Assembly: GCF_001190945.1 (NCBI RefSeq) | Contig: NZ_CP011112.1 | Coordinates: 1,116,001-1,180,000, forward strand | DNA: 64,000 nucleotides | Reading direction: 5' to 3' | DNA from: Luteipulveratus mongoliensis | GTDB lineage: Bacteria > Actinomycetota > Actinomycetes > Actinomycetales > Dermatophilaceae | Shown: piece by piece, positions 41,267 to 49,669 of the stretch | Numbering within the stretch: position 1 is the stretch's first letter | How the letters are laid out: every line of letters starts with the position of its first letter | The notes under the pieces: model-generated | Databases searched by the model: none | Told to the model about the DNA's origin: nothing | Seen by the model: only the letters and a program-made list of their open reading frames with translations | Program-made: the position numbers and the translations under genes

Positions 41267-42575
41267 AGGGGGTCACCGGGGTGAGCGGGTTGCCCGCGGG
41301 GATGCGGCCGCAGTCGGACGGTGCGGGCTTCTTGGCGAACCGGTCGTTCAGGTACAGCAATGCCGACGGCGCCCACAGAGCAGCGGTCGGGACGTGGCTG
41401 GTCAGGTTGTACTGCGTGTACTTCACCGAGCTGTTGCCGGTCGCGCAGTACTGACGGGCGAGCGTACGCACGTCGCCGGCGATCATGACGCCGTCGCCCG
41501 GGCCGATGCCGGGCTTGTTGTTGGGCGTGCCCTCGAACGTGCCGAGCGCGCCCTGGCCGATGAACATCGGGATGGTCGGGGTCGCGGCCGAGCCCAGGTT
41601 GAGCTTGTTGACCGCCGTGACGTACTCCGGGACGGAGGCCGGGTCGGCGTACTGCGGCTTGACCAGCTTCTTCCAGGTCAGGCCCGGGTACTGGAAGAGC
41701 ACGTTGATGATGGAGGCCTTCTCCATCTTGCCGAGCACCTCCTTGCCGTAGTCGTTCAGGTACGGCTGGAAGTCGATGTCGTAGGAGCGGGCGATGCCGG
41801 CGACGGCCGCCGGCGCGATGCCGGACCAGCCGATGCTGCCGCTGACGTAGTTCAGGTTGTGGGCCGGGTCGACGAGCAGACCACCCTCGGCCAGACCGAC
41901 GAGGTTCTTGTTGACGTCGGGCGCGTACTTCGGCGCGAGCGCGGCCGCCCAGCTGGTGGCGATCGCACCGCCGGAGTAGCCGAGCATTCCGACCTTCGTG
42001 CTCGAGCTCAGGCCCGTCGCGCTGGAGGCCGTGGAGGCGCGGATCGAGTCGAGCGTGTTGGTGCCGTACTCGGGACCGGCGGCGAAGTTGGCCTTCTGAC
42101 CCTCGGTGTCGGACACGATCACGGTGTAGCCCTGGAGCAGCAACGGAGCGATGAAGATGGTCTCGGCGCCGTTGATGGTGCCGCCCAGCGTCACGTCACC
42201 GGCGATGGAGCGGGACGGGCTGTCGGCGGGGTTCAGTGAGTCGTAGAACGACTGGTAGGAGATCGCCTTGTTGGGGTCACCGACCGCCGGCTTGAGCACC
42301 GACGTGACGTTGGCCGAGGGCCGACCCTGCGCATCCGTCGTCCGGTACAGCATCTGAACTGCCTTGACCGGCAACGGAATTCCGAGCACGTGGTACGGCA
42401 CGGTCCTGGTCTTGAGCACCGTCCCCGGCGCGTACGAGGACAGCGGTGCGCTGCCGTCGTAGGAGTAGAACGGGTCGTCGTCCGCGGCGTGCGCGGTCGG
42501 TACGAGAGCTGCCATGCCGAGCAGACCGGCGGCAGCGCCGAGGGCGGCAGTCGTACGAACGGAAAGCCTGGGCAT
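41253..42575 (-). CDS. Secreted LIP-family lipase
   Basis: A 440-residue exported alpha/beta hydrolase of the secretory LIP family (relatives of Candida CalA). Signal sequence VRTTAALGAAAGLLGMAALV, the entry segment PGTVLKTRTVPYHVLG, nucleophile elbow GMLGYSGGAIA, and the C-terminal YNLTSHVPTAALWAP with the catalytic His. The ATG at 42575 has GGAGGTCCG directly upstream. The last residues SPVE and the TAG stop lie inside copy 3 of the palindromic repeat. Two palindromes lie upstream between it and the SRPBCC gene. Confidence 0.9.
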   Translation of the reverse strand: MPRLSVRTTAALGAAAGLLGMAALVPTAHAADDDPFYSYDGSAPLSSYAPGTVLKTRTVPYHVLGIPLPVKAVQMLYRTTDAQGRPSANVTSVLKPAVGDPNKAISYQSFYDSLNPADSPSRSIAGDVTLGGTINGAETIFIAPLLLQGYTVIVSDTEGQKANFAAGPEYGTNTLDSIRASTASSATGLSSSTKVGMLGYSGGAIATSWAAALAPKYAPDVNKNLVGLAEGGLLVDPAHNLNYVSGSIGWSGIAPAAVAGIARSYDIDFQPYLNDYGKEVLGKMEKASIINVLFQYPGLTWKKLVKPQYADPASVPEYVTAVNKLNLGSAATPTIPMFIGQGALGTFEGTPNNKPGIGPGDGVMIAGDVRTLARQYCATGNSSVKYTQYNLTSHVPTAALWAPSALLYLNDRFAKKPAPSDCGRIPAGNPLTPVTPSPVE

Positions 42576-42592
42576 CGGACCTCCAAAGAGCG

Positions 42593-42622
42593 TGTGAGCC
42601 ACACCACGTGATGCGGCTCACA
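42593..42622. promoter_or_regulatory. Inverted repeat TGTGAGCC ... GGCTCACA
   Basis: Exact 8-bp arms (42593-42600 and 42615-42622) around a 14-nt centre containing CACGTG, directly upstream of the lipase start. Confidence 0.5.
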
Positions 42623-42623
42623 A

Positions 42624-42645
42624 GAGGTTACCAACTGGTAACCTC
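42624..42645. promoter_or_regulatory. Perfect 22-bp palindrome, TetR-like operator
   Basis: GAGGTTACCA (42624-42633) and TGGTAACCTC (42636-42645) are exact inverted repeats around AC. The site overlaps the likely promoter of the lipase gene; its regulator is not adjacent. Confidence 0.6.
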
Positions 42646-42685
42646 AGGCAGGGGTTTTCGGCTCCGGTTGATGTGGTTTGAACCA

Positions 42686-43141
42686 TCAGCCCTGTCGGAC
42701 CCGGGTCAGATCCGCGTCCGCGGCCGCGAGGATGTTGCCGAAGACGCGGGTGATGACCGGCCGCGCGACCAGCCGGGTCATCAGCGCGGCGCCGACCGGC
42801 AGCCGTACCTCGACCACCGAGGTCCAGACGACCTTCGTGCCGCCCTCGACCTCGGTGAAGTCCAGCCGGCCCAGCTCGTGCTTCGACGGCGGGAGGCTGC
42901 GCTCGACGACGTACTCGAAACGGTGCGGTGGTTCGTACGCCGTGATGCGTTCGCGGAACCACCCGATCAGCCAGGTGTGTACGCGCACCGCGCCCACGCC
43001 GTACGCCGCGCCCTCGCCTGGTCTGGCCAGCCGGCACCGCAGGGCGTACGGCGAGCGGGTGTAGTTGGTCGTCGTGGACAGCCAGTCGAAGACCTCGTCG
43101 ATCGGCGCCGGGATGACGCGCTCGGTGGTCATCGTCTCCAT
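42686..43141 (-). CDS. SRPBCC/START-like domain protein
   Basis: A 151-residue polyketide-cyclase/START-like single domain: TERVIPAPIDEVFDWLSTTTNYTRSP at the start and a long C-terminal helix (VGAALMTRLVARPVITRVFGNILAAAD). Such proteins bind hydrophobic ligands. AAGGAATCCC precedes the ATG at 43141. It lies 110 nt upstream of the LIP lipase gene on the same strand, so co-transcription is possible, though operator-like palindromes fill that gap. Confidence 0.85.
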   Translation of the reverse strand: METMTTERVIPAPIDEVFDWLSTTTNYTRSPYALRCRLARPGEGAAYGVGAVRVHTWLIGWFRERITAYEPPHRFEYVVERSLPPSKHELGRLDFTEVEGGTKVVWTSVVEVRLPVGAALMTRLVARPVITRVFGNILAAADADLTRVRQG

Positions 43142-43196
43142 GGGATTCCTTCCTCGCAGGCGGGGGTCGTTCATGAGACGCCGCCCGTCGAGATCC

Positions 43197-43213
43197 TGTG
43201 ACAGGGCGTCACA
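43197..43213. promoter_or_regulatory. Inverted repeat TGTGAC-AGGGC-GTCACA
   Basis: Exact 6-bp arms with a 5-nt spacer between the divergent SRPBCC and tautomerase genes. The spacing (N7 between TGTGA and TCACA) differs from a CRP site. Confidence 0.45.
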
Positions 43214-43294
43214 CGCCGGCTCACACGGCGGACCCGGATGGTGGCGATGTCGGCCCACTCGGGGCAGGCATTCTGACCTGAAGGGTCGCGCACC

Positions 43295-43522
43295 ATGCCA
43301 CTGATCAATGTGAAAGTCATCGAAGGCGTTTTCTCGGACACGCAGAAGGGCGAGATCGTCCGCGACCTGACTGACGCGATGGTCCGCATCGAGGGCGAGA
43401 ACCTGCGTCCCGTCACGTGGGTCGTCATCGAGGATGTCAAGAGCGGCGAGTGGGGGGTCGGCGGCAACACGCTGACGACCGCCGACGTGAAGGCGCTGGC
43501 CGCCGGAGTCGCGGTCGGCTGA
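43295..43522 (+). CDS. 4-oxalocrotonate tautomerase family protein
   Basis: A 75-residue tautomerase monomer with catalytic Pro2 (MPLINVKVIEGVF), the helix DTQKGEIVRDLTDAMVRI and the C-terminal VVIEDVKSGEWGVGG. The family uses the N-terminal proline as base; the ending matches 4-OT homologues acting on dienols. It lies 85 nt upstream of the SARP-type regulator gene on the same strand and may share its transcript. Confidence 0.9.
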   Translation: MPLINVKVIEGVFSDTQKGEIVRDLTDAMVRIEGENLRPVTWVVIEDVKSGEWGVGGNTLTTADVKALAAGVAVG

Positions 43523-43607
43523 CTCGCGTGGCCTGCCCGCTCGCAGTCTGGGGGACCGCGAGCGGGCGGGCCGGTCGCGGGTCGATGATGAGGTCGAGGA
43601 GCAACGC

Positions 43608-45410
43608 ATGCTGACCATCCGGCTGCTCGGCCCGCCGGTCATCGAGAACGATGACGGCCCGCTGCCTCCGCCCCGTGGTCGCAAGGCCTGGGCACTGCTC
43701 GCGTACGTCGTGCTCTCGCCCTCCCCGCCCAGCAGACAGCGTCTGGCGGAGTTGCTGTTCGGGCAGGCCGACGACCCACTCGGCGCCCTGAGATGGTCGC
43801 TCGCCTCATTACGCAAGGCGCTCGCTGTCCCGGAGGCGCTTCGGGGTGATCCGGTGGTCGCCGCACTCGGTGACGACGTCACCGTCGACGTCTGGCTCCT
43901 CGACAACGGATCCGACGACGACCTCCCGCTGGAGCTGGAGGGAGAGCTGCTCGAGGGCGTACACATCGAAGCCGATCCACAGCTCGACACCTGGCTCCTC
44001 ACGCAGCGGCACCGGATCGGAGCCCTCGTGGAGGCGCGGATGCGTCAGAGCGCGACGGGGAGACTGGCTGCCGGTCGCGGTGCCGACGCGATCCCGTACG
44101 CCGTCCAAGCCGTCGCGCGCAACCCGCTCGAGCAGGGCAACCACGAGATCCTCGTACGCAGCCTGGCGATGGCGGGCGATCGCACCTCGGCGCTGCAACA
44201 GGTGGCGTTGTCGCGCGATCTCCTGCAGCGCGAGCTGGGGATCGAGATCTCGCCGACCTTGGAGGACGCGGCCATGGCACCGATGCCCCGATCGGCGACG
44301 ACCCCTGCGCTCCGTGGCGTGGCCGCCGCGGTCAGCCAGCTCGACGCCGGACGTGCAGCCATCGCCGCCGGTGCCGCGGACGCCGGGATCCAGTGCCTTC
44401 GGCGAGCGGTCGCGGAGGCGGCCCGCTGCGGTGACGCCGGCCTGCAAGCGCGTGCGCTGGTCGCTCTCGGTGGTGCTCTGGTGCACGCGCTTCGTGGTCG
44501 CGACGAAGAAGGTGCGCTCGCGCTGCGTGAGGCGATTCCACTCGCTGAGCACGCCGGTGACTCGGCGACCGTCGTGACGGCGTGGCGTGAGCTGGGCTTC
44601 GTCGACGTCCAGGCCGGGCGCCGACAGACGGCCGACCAGTGGCTCACCAAGGCCCAGCAGCTGGCCGATGGCGACGAGCAGCTCGCACCGATCCTCGGCG
44701 TCCGTGGGATGAACGCCTCGGACCAGGGTGACTACACGGCGGCGTACGCCTTCCTGGACGATTCCGTCGAGCGCGCCTTGCGCGGTGGCGATGAGCGCCA
44801 GCAGGCGTGGTCGTTGTCGATCCGGGGACGGGCCCACCTGCTGCGCGGTGAGGACATCGCAGCGCGGCGTGACTTGGGCGCGAGCCTCGAGCTGATCGAC
44901 CGGCAGCGGTGGATCGCCTTCCGTCCCTGGTCGGTGGCACTGCTGGCGGAGGTGGACCTGCGGTCTGGCGCCGCCGTGCAGGCGGTCGACGGGTTCGAGC
45001 AGGCGTGGAGCCTTGGCTGCCAGCTGCAGGACCCGTGCTGGGAGGCGATGGGCGCACGAGGTCTGGGTCTGGCCAGTCGGGCGCGCGGTGATGTGGCCGG
45101 TGCACATTCGTGGTTCGAGGAGGCAGTCGCGCGATCGGTCCGGGTGCCCGACCGCTATCAGTGGGTGCACGCGCACACGCTCGACGCCTCGTTGGCTGCG
45201 TCCCTGGACGAGCGTGACCTGAGCCGGTCGCAGCCCCTGGTCGGCACGCTCGCCACGCTGGCGGCGAGGTGCGACATGCAGGAGATGCTGGTGCGCGCCC
45301 ACCTGCACCGCCACCGACTGGGCGAGGCGTCGGCGCTCCAGGACGCGCAGTCAGCGGCCGCCGGCATCGAGAGTCCAGCGCTCGCAGCGCTGCTCGACGA
45401 GGCGGGGTAG
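43608..45410 (+). CDS. SARP-type (BTAD) transcriptional activator with TPR-like C-terminus
   Basis: A 600-residue regulator. N-terminal OmpR-like winged helix (TIRLLGPPVIENDD ... RGRKAWALLAYVVLS), BTAD domain (about 90-215: AIPYAVQAVARNPLEQGNHE), then about 370 residues of TPR-like helices without an NB-ARC ATPase motif. SARP/AfsR proteins often activate antibiotic clusters, but no polyketide or peptide cluster is seen here, so the target is unknown; the neighbouring tautomerase is the only linked candidate. Confidence 0.88.
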   Translation: MLTIRLLGPPVIENDDGPLPPPRGRKAWALLAYVVLSPSPPSRQRLAELLFGQADDPLGALRWSLASLRKALAVPEALRGDPVVAALGDDVTVDVWLLDNGSDDDLPLELEGELLEGVHIEADPQLDTWLLTQRHRIGALVEARMRQSATGRLAAGRGADAIPYAVQAVARNPLEQGNHEILVRSLAMAGDRTSALQQVALSRDLLQRELGIEISPTLEDAAMAPMPRSATTPALRGVAAAVSQLDAGRAAIAAGAADAGIQCLRRAVAEAARCGDAGLQARALVALGGALVHALRGRDEEGALALREAIPLAEHAGDSATVVTAWRELGFVDVQAGRRQTADQWLTKAQQLADGDEQLAPILGVRGMNASDQGDYTAAYAFLDDSVERALRGGDERQQAWSLSIRGRAHLLRGEDIAARRDLGASLELIDRQRWIAFRPWSVALLAEVDLRSGAAVQAVDGFEQAWSLGCQLQDPCWEAMGARGLGLASRARGDVAGAHSWFEEAVARSVRVPDRYQWVHAHTLDASLAASLDERDLSRSQPLVGTLATLAARCDMQEMLVRAHLHRHRLGEASALQDAQSAAAGIESPALAALLDEAG

Positions 45411-45471
45411 CCGGGCGGGGCCGCCCGCGCCGGTGGGGCCGCCCGCCGGGTGGGGCCGCCCGAGCCGGGCG
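45411..45471. repeat. GC-rich triple repeat between convergent genes
   Basis: Three imperfect direct copies of (G)GGGCCGCCCG occur between 45416 and 45464, each palindromic in its GGGGCCGCCC core. It lies between the SARP and MerR gene ends and could form alternative hairpins acting as a bidirectional terminator. Confidence 0.55.
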
Positions 45472-45493
45472 ACCCCGCGACGGTGGCTTCAGC

Positions 45494-46324
45494 TCACGGC
45501 TGCTCGGCGGTGAAGACGGGCATCTGGATCTCCGTGACCCACTTCTCCTGAGGTTCGGGGAAGGACACGAGCGCGACCTCGCGAGCGGTCCCGTCGGTGC
45601 GGTAGCCGTTCTCCTCGATCCAGACGCCGAGCTTCTGGTACGCCTCATCGATTCCGGACATCGAGCCCGCGTAGACGATCGACGCCGCCTGGTCGAGACC
45701 GGGCAGGTCGAGCACCTCGGCTGCCCCGACCTCATCGACGTCGTCGTCGACCTGGATCCCGGCATGGCAGTCGAGGCCGCCGTCGGTGCGGGGCGCGTAG
45801 TGCGAGACGGAAGGGCCGGTGGGGGACTGCCCGGCTTCAGCGAACTGCTGTCCGAGGTCGGTGTACAGCTGCTGCATCACCGGGCCGATCTCGTCGTGGG
45901 TGATCTCGGTGACCGAACCGGACAGCTGGGCGAGCCGTACGCCGTCGCTCGGCTTGATCGTGACGTCGTGGGTGCTCATGGTGTTCTCTCCTTCGATGAC
46001 TCGGAGACGTGCTTCCACTCGATCCAGCCGGACCTGATCCTCGGCGATCGTCCGCGCCAGCTCTGCTTGCCGCAGCCGAAGCATGCCGCGCAGCTGGTCG
46101 GCGTCCACGGGCTCGTCGAGAAGGCGTCGGACCTCTTCGAGGCTGAACCCGAGGTCCTTCAGAGCGAGCACGCGGTTGAGTCGTCGCAGCTGCCGGGTGC
46201 TGTAGCGCCGGTAGCCGTTGTGTGGATCGACCTCGGCCGGCTGCAGCAGCCCGATGGCGTCGTAGTGACGCAGCATGCGGGCCGAGACCCGGCCGATGGT
46301 GGCGAATTCTCCGATGGTGAACAT
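45494..46324 (-). CDS. MerR regulator fused to GyrI-like effector domain
   Basis: A 276-residue regulator. MerR helix-turn-helix TIGEFATIGRVSARMLRHYDAIGLLQP and the dimerisation helix (LRGMLRLRQAELARTIAEDQ...) are followed by a GyrI/BmrR-type small-molecule-binding domain (about residues 120-276). Such proteins activate drug-efflux genes after ligand binding. The ATG at 46324 follows GGAGGG; a GTG at 46336 is an alternative. Upstream is TTGA...TCAA spacing (46338-46365) that may be its MerR-type promoter. No efflux gene is adjacent. Confidence 0.88.
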   Translation of the reverse strand: MFTIGEFATIGRVSARMLRHYDAIGLLQPAEVDPHNGYRRYSTRQLRRLNRVLALKDLGFSLEEVRRLLDEPVDADQLRGMLRLRQAELARTIAEDQVRLDRVEARLRVIEGENTMSTHDVTIKPSDGVRLAQLSGSVTEITHDEIGPVMQQLYTDLGQQFAEAGQSPTGPSVSHYAPRTDGGLDCHAGIQVDDDVDEVGAAEVLDLPGLDQAASIVYAGSMSGIDEAYQKLGVWIEENGYRTDGTAREVALVSFPEPQEKWVTEIQMPVFTAEQP

Positions 46325-46337
46325 GACCCTCCACACG

Positions 46338-46365
46338 TTGAGGCTTCACACGATGTCAGGGTCAA
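46338..46365 (-). promoter_or_regulatory. Possible MerR-type promoter/operator
   Basis: On the minus strand TTGACC at 46365-46360 starts a 28-nt segment ending in TCAA, directly before the MerR gene. The arms TTGA/TCAA and inner C/G symmetry suggest a MerR dyad, but the -10 box is unclear. Confidence 0.3.
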
Positions 46366-46394
46366 GCCCCCGCGATGTCGCGCGTCGGCCTCTT

Positions 46395-46480
46395 CGACTA
46401 CCCCGCTGAAAGGTCCACTCCCCCTGGTCGGATGACTGGTCAGCTCACCCGGGGAAGTGGCCACATCGGCGGGGTAGTCG
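46395..46480. terminator. Long inverted repeat downstream of corA
   Basis: CGACTACCCCGC (46395-46406) pairs exactly with GCGGGGTAGTCG (46469-46480); an inner imperfect stem (GGTCCACTCCCC with GGGGAAGTGGCC) lies between. It starts 34 nt beyond the CorA stop and is a plausible terminator. Confidence 0.55.
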
Positions 46481-46514
46481 TCACCGCTCCTCGACGACGT
46501 CGACCATCCGTCGC

Positions 46515-47656
46515 TCAGATCCAGCCCCGTCGTTTGAAGACCGCATAAAGGACGGTGCTGACCACGCCCATCAGGAACCATGCGAACAGATAGCCGTATC
46601 GCCAGTGCAGCTCGGGCATGTGGTCGAAGTTCATGCCGTAGATCGTGCCGATCAGGGTGGGCGCGAACAGGATGGCCGCCCAGGCCGAGATCTTCTTGAC
46701 CTCCTCGTTCTGCTCCACGCCGACCTCGCCGAGCCGCTGCATCTCCTCGTTCTGCTTCTGGGCGACCAGGGTCGCGTTCACGGTGAGGATGTCTCGGAGG
46801 AGCTGGCGGAAGCCTTCGACCCGCTCGACGACCTGGGTGAGGTGGTCGTCCACGTCGCGCAGATAGCGCCGCAGCTCTTCGTCGGTGCCGTACTTGTCGA
46901 AACCTGCGGTGAGGGACTTGAGGACGGCGGCCAGCGGACCGGCCGCCCGCTGGAACTCGATGACCTCGCGACTGAGCTCGTAGATGCGCCGCGACACGCT
47001 CGGGTCGCCGCGGAAGACCTCGGTCTCGATCTCGTCGATGTCGTTCTCCAGACCCGCGACGACAGGGGCGTATCCGTCGACGACCCGGTCGAGGACGGCG
47101 TACAGGATTGCTTCGGGCCCGAGTCGCAGGAGGTCGGGGTTGCTCTCCAGGCGACGGCGTACGGCTCCGAGGTCGGGTGCCTCGCTGTGCCGGACGGTGA
47201 TGACGAAGTCAGGGCCCGCGAACAGGTGGACCTCGCCGAACTCGACCTCTTCGGCGTCGTCGAGGTAGCGAGCGGCGCGCAGGACGACGAACAGGGTGTC
47301 GTCGTAGCGCTCCAGCTTGGGCGCTGATGCGCCAGGATCGCGTCCTCGATCGCCAGCTCGTGAAGGCCGAATTCTGAGGCGACAGAAGCGAGTTCGTGCT
47401 GGTCGGGCCGGTAGAGACCGATCCACGCGACGGCGTCATCGTGCTCGCGAAGGGTCCGGTAGGAGTCGCCCAGCGTCGTCGGCGACTCCACCCGGTCGCC
47501 GTCGACGTAGACCGCGCTGTCGACCAGGCTGGCGCGGGCGCGCACCTGCTCGATCGCGGTCGACGGTGGCAGGTCCGTGGTCTTCGGGTGGGTGGCCTGA
47601 GGGCGGCGGACCTTGTCGGTCAAGGTGCGCAGCGGCTTGAAGGTGCGGTCGGACAT
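46515..47656 (-). pseudogene. corA: CorA-type Mg2+/Co2+ transporter interrupted by a frameshift
   Basis: The first frame (start 47656, MSDRTFKPLRTLTDK) runs to ELAIEDAILAHQRP, and the downstream frame continues KLERYDDTLFVVLRAARYLDD through to the C-terminal signature IYGMNFDHMPELHWRYGYLF (the universal GMN motif) and two TM helices. The join needs one extra base near 47319-47321, within a GGG run, so there is a one-base deletion relative to an intact gene. Without it the two halves together give a normal CorA length of about 380 residues. It may be a sequencing error or a true inactivating mutation. Confidence 0.85.
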
Positions 47657-47878
47657 GACAGAGCTCCTCGCCAATCCTGATCGGCGCGAGGGCGCAGATC
47701 AGGCAGCCGACAATGGTCGGCCGCGGAGTGAAGTGAAGGAAGGTCAGAAGCGAGTGCGATGACTAGGAGGTTCGCCGTCCACGGCAACCACCCCCCGCAT
47801 CTCGCGTGTCTCTGTCGTGGCACAGCATAGACGCCGCCTCGGCCGGAGCCGACTGCGGCGCTATGCGGTGGATGGACG

Positions 47879-48805
47879 TCAGGCCGCTGAGCCGCGAGCG
47901 AAGTAGTGGTCCTGCTCAAGGTCGTCGATGAGTCCAGGGTGGGTGGGCTCCCAGCCCAGCAGCTCACGGGTCAACGTGTTGGACGCCGGCCCATCGGTCG
48001 CGAGCACGGCGGCCAGCCAGCCAAAGTGCGCCTCAGCGTCGGCGGGTGAGATTGCCTTCACGGGGAGGTCGAGTCCGCGTCCGATGGTCTCCGCTATCTC
48101 GCGGATCTGTACGCCTTCGTCTGCCACCCCGTGCAGGGTCGACCCGGCAGGTGCGTTCTCCAGGGCAAGTCGGAAGAGACGCGCGGCGTCGAGCCGGTGC
48201 ACGGCCGGCCAGCGCTGCGACCCGTCGCCGATGTAGCCCGCCACCCCGGTGCGGCGCGCGGTCTCGATGAAGGCGGGGATGAAGCCGGCGTCGCCGTCGC
48301 CATGGACGGTGGGGGACAGGCGTACGACGGACGACCGCACTCCGCGCGACGCGAGAGCGAGGGTGGCCTCGGCGTTGGCGGCGCGTGCCTCGAAGCCGCC
48401 GAGCGAGCCATGTGTGGTGTGGCCGTCGCGCTCGGTCGCGACAGCCCCTGGGGTGATGCCGAGGGCGCCGCTGGCAATGACGAGCGGCCGATCCGAGCCG
48501 GCCAGCGCCTCGCCGAAGGTGTCGATGGCGCGGATGTCGGCTGCCGCTGCGCCCGGGTAGTCGCCCGTGAAGGCGATGTCGTGCTTGAAGGCCAGGTGGA
48601 CGACGCCGTCGGAGGCCACGGCTGCCTCGCGCAAGGTGTCGAGGTCGTCGAGCGAGCCACGCACCACCTCTGCACCGGCCGTTGCCAGGGCTGCGGCTGA
48701 GGCGTCGGAGCGGGCCAGACCAACGACCTGATGCCCGGCATCAACGAGTTCTGGGACGAGGGCGGAGCCGATCCAGCCGGATGCTCCGGTGACGAGGACG
48801 CGCAT
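47879..48805 (-). CDS. NAD-dependent epimerase/dehydratase family SDR
   Basis: A 308-residue extended/atypical SDR. Glycine motif RVLVTGASGWIGSALVPEL at residues 2-20; the typical active-site Tyr-Lys pair is not in its canonical place, as in many NAD(P)-binding 'epimerase' homologues. GGAGG lies upstream of the ATG at 48805. It diverges from a TetR gene across two tandem dyads, so it is probably that regulator's target. Substrate unknown. Confidence 0.88.
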   Translation of the reverse strand: MRVLVTGASGWIGSALVPELVDAGHQVVGLARSDASAAALATAGAEVVRGSLDDLDTLREAAVASDGVVHLAFKHDIAFTGDYPGAAAADIRAIDTFGEALAGSDRPLVIASGALGITPGAVATERDGHTTHGSLGGFEARAANAEATLALASRGVRSSVVRLSPTVHGDGDAGFIPAFIETARRTGVAGYIGDGSQRWPAVHRLDAARLFRLALENAPAGSTLHGVADEGVQIREIAETIGRGLDLPVKAISPADAEAHFGWLAAVLATDGPASNTLTRELLGWEPTHPGLIDDLEQDHYFARGSAA

Positions 48806-48840
48806 GAGTAGTACCTCCGTTGAGCGTGGTGAGCAGCGAG

Positions 48841-48893
48841 TGATGTCAGTCGCTGTCATCAAACGTAGCATGTGATGTCAGGGACTGTCATCG
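48841..48893. promoter_or_regulatory. Two tandem TetR-type operators
   Basis: TGATGTCAG-TCG-CTGTCATCA (48841-48861) and TGATGTCAG-GGA-CTGTCATCG (48873-48893) are near-perfect dyads 32 bp apart, filling the gap between the SDR start (48805) and TetR start (48911). Confidence 0.75.
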
Positions 48894-48910
48894 ACTGCTA
48901 GGGTCGCCGC

Positions 48911-49486
48911 ATGGCGCGATGGGACCCGGACGGCCGCACGAGACTTCAGCAGGCCGCGCTCGCGCTCTACAGCGAGCGCGGCTACGAGAGCACGACCGTT
49001 GCGCAGATCGCCGAGCGGGCCGGGCTGACCGAGCGCACCTTCTTCCGGCACTTCGCGGACAAGCGCGAGGTCCTCTTCTTCGGCTCCGACGTGATGCAGC
49101 AGCAGCTCACCGACGCGGTCGCCAGTGCGCCTGAGTCCGCGAGTCCGCTCGAGGCGGCGACCGCCGGCATCGAGGCTGCCGCGGGGCTGCTCGAGGAGCG
49201 AGGCCCGCAGGTACGCACCCGTCAGGCAGTCGTCGCCGCCAGCCCGGAGCTGCAGGAGCGTGAGCTCACCAAGCTCGCAGGTCTCGCCTCAGCGCTTGCC
49301 GAGACGCTTCGCGGTCGCGGCGTCGCAGGTCCGGCTGCAGCACTGACTGCCGAGATGGCCCTCGCCGTGTTCAAGATCGCGGTCGAGCAGTGGGCTCAGG
49401 GGGACAGCAAGGCCACCTTGGTGGACGTCATTCACGAGTCGCTCGCCGAGCTCACGGCTGTCACGTCGCAGCAGGTCCGTCGCTGA
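48911..49486 (+). CDS. TetR family transcriptional regulator
   Basis: A 191-residue TetR protein: helix-turn-helix YESTTVAQIAERAGLTERTF followed by FRHFADKREVLFFG, then a helical ligand domain. It diverges from the SDR gene across the duplicated dyads at 48841-48893, consistent with repression of both genes. It has no other linked gene. Ligand unknown. Confidence 0.9.
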   Translation: MARWDPDGRTRLQQAALALYSERGYESTTVAQIAERAGLTERTFFRHFADKREVLFFGSDVMQQQLTDAVASAPESASPLEAATAGIEAAAGLLEERGPQVRTRQAVVAASPELQERELTKLAGLASALAETLRGRGVAGPAAALTAEMALAVFKIAVEQWAQGDSKATLVDVIHESLAELTAVTSQQVRR

Positions 49487-49669
49487 CGAAGGGTCCGGTT
49501 CGGTCCGACGTGCGTACCGTGCCTACGTATCGCTCGAAACGGCGCCATTGTGGGGCTCAGCGCTGCGCGACCCGGGGTTATGCACGTCCGACTGACCGCT
49601 CCCGCCGGACCGTCGTACGACCGTCCGGTCCAGTGGTCCGGAGTCGGGCCGGTGGGAGGGTCGGGTCCG

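Noticed and set aside
43608-45410. Antibiotic biosynthetic gene cluster around the SARP regulator
   Set aside because: No PKS, NRPS, terpene or RiPP enzymes are seen within the window.
47657-47878. Mg2+ M-box or ykoK riboswitch before corA
   Set aside because: I found only a small hairpin (CTGATC...GATCAG) and no M-box core; the region stays unassigned.
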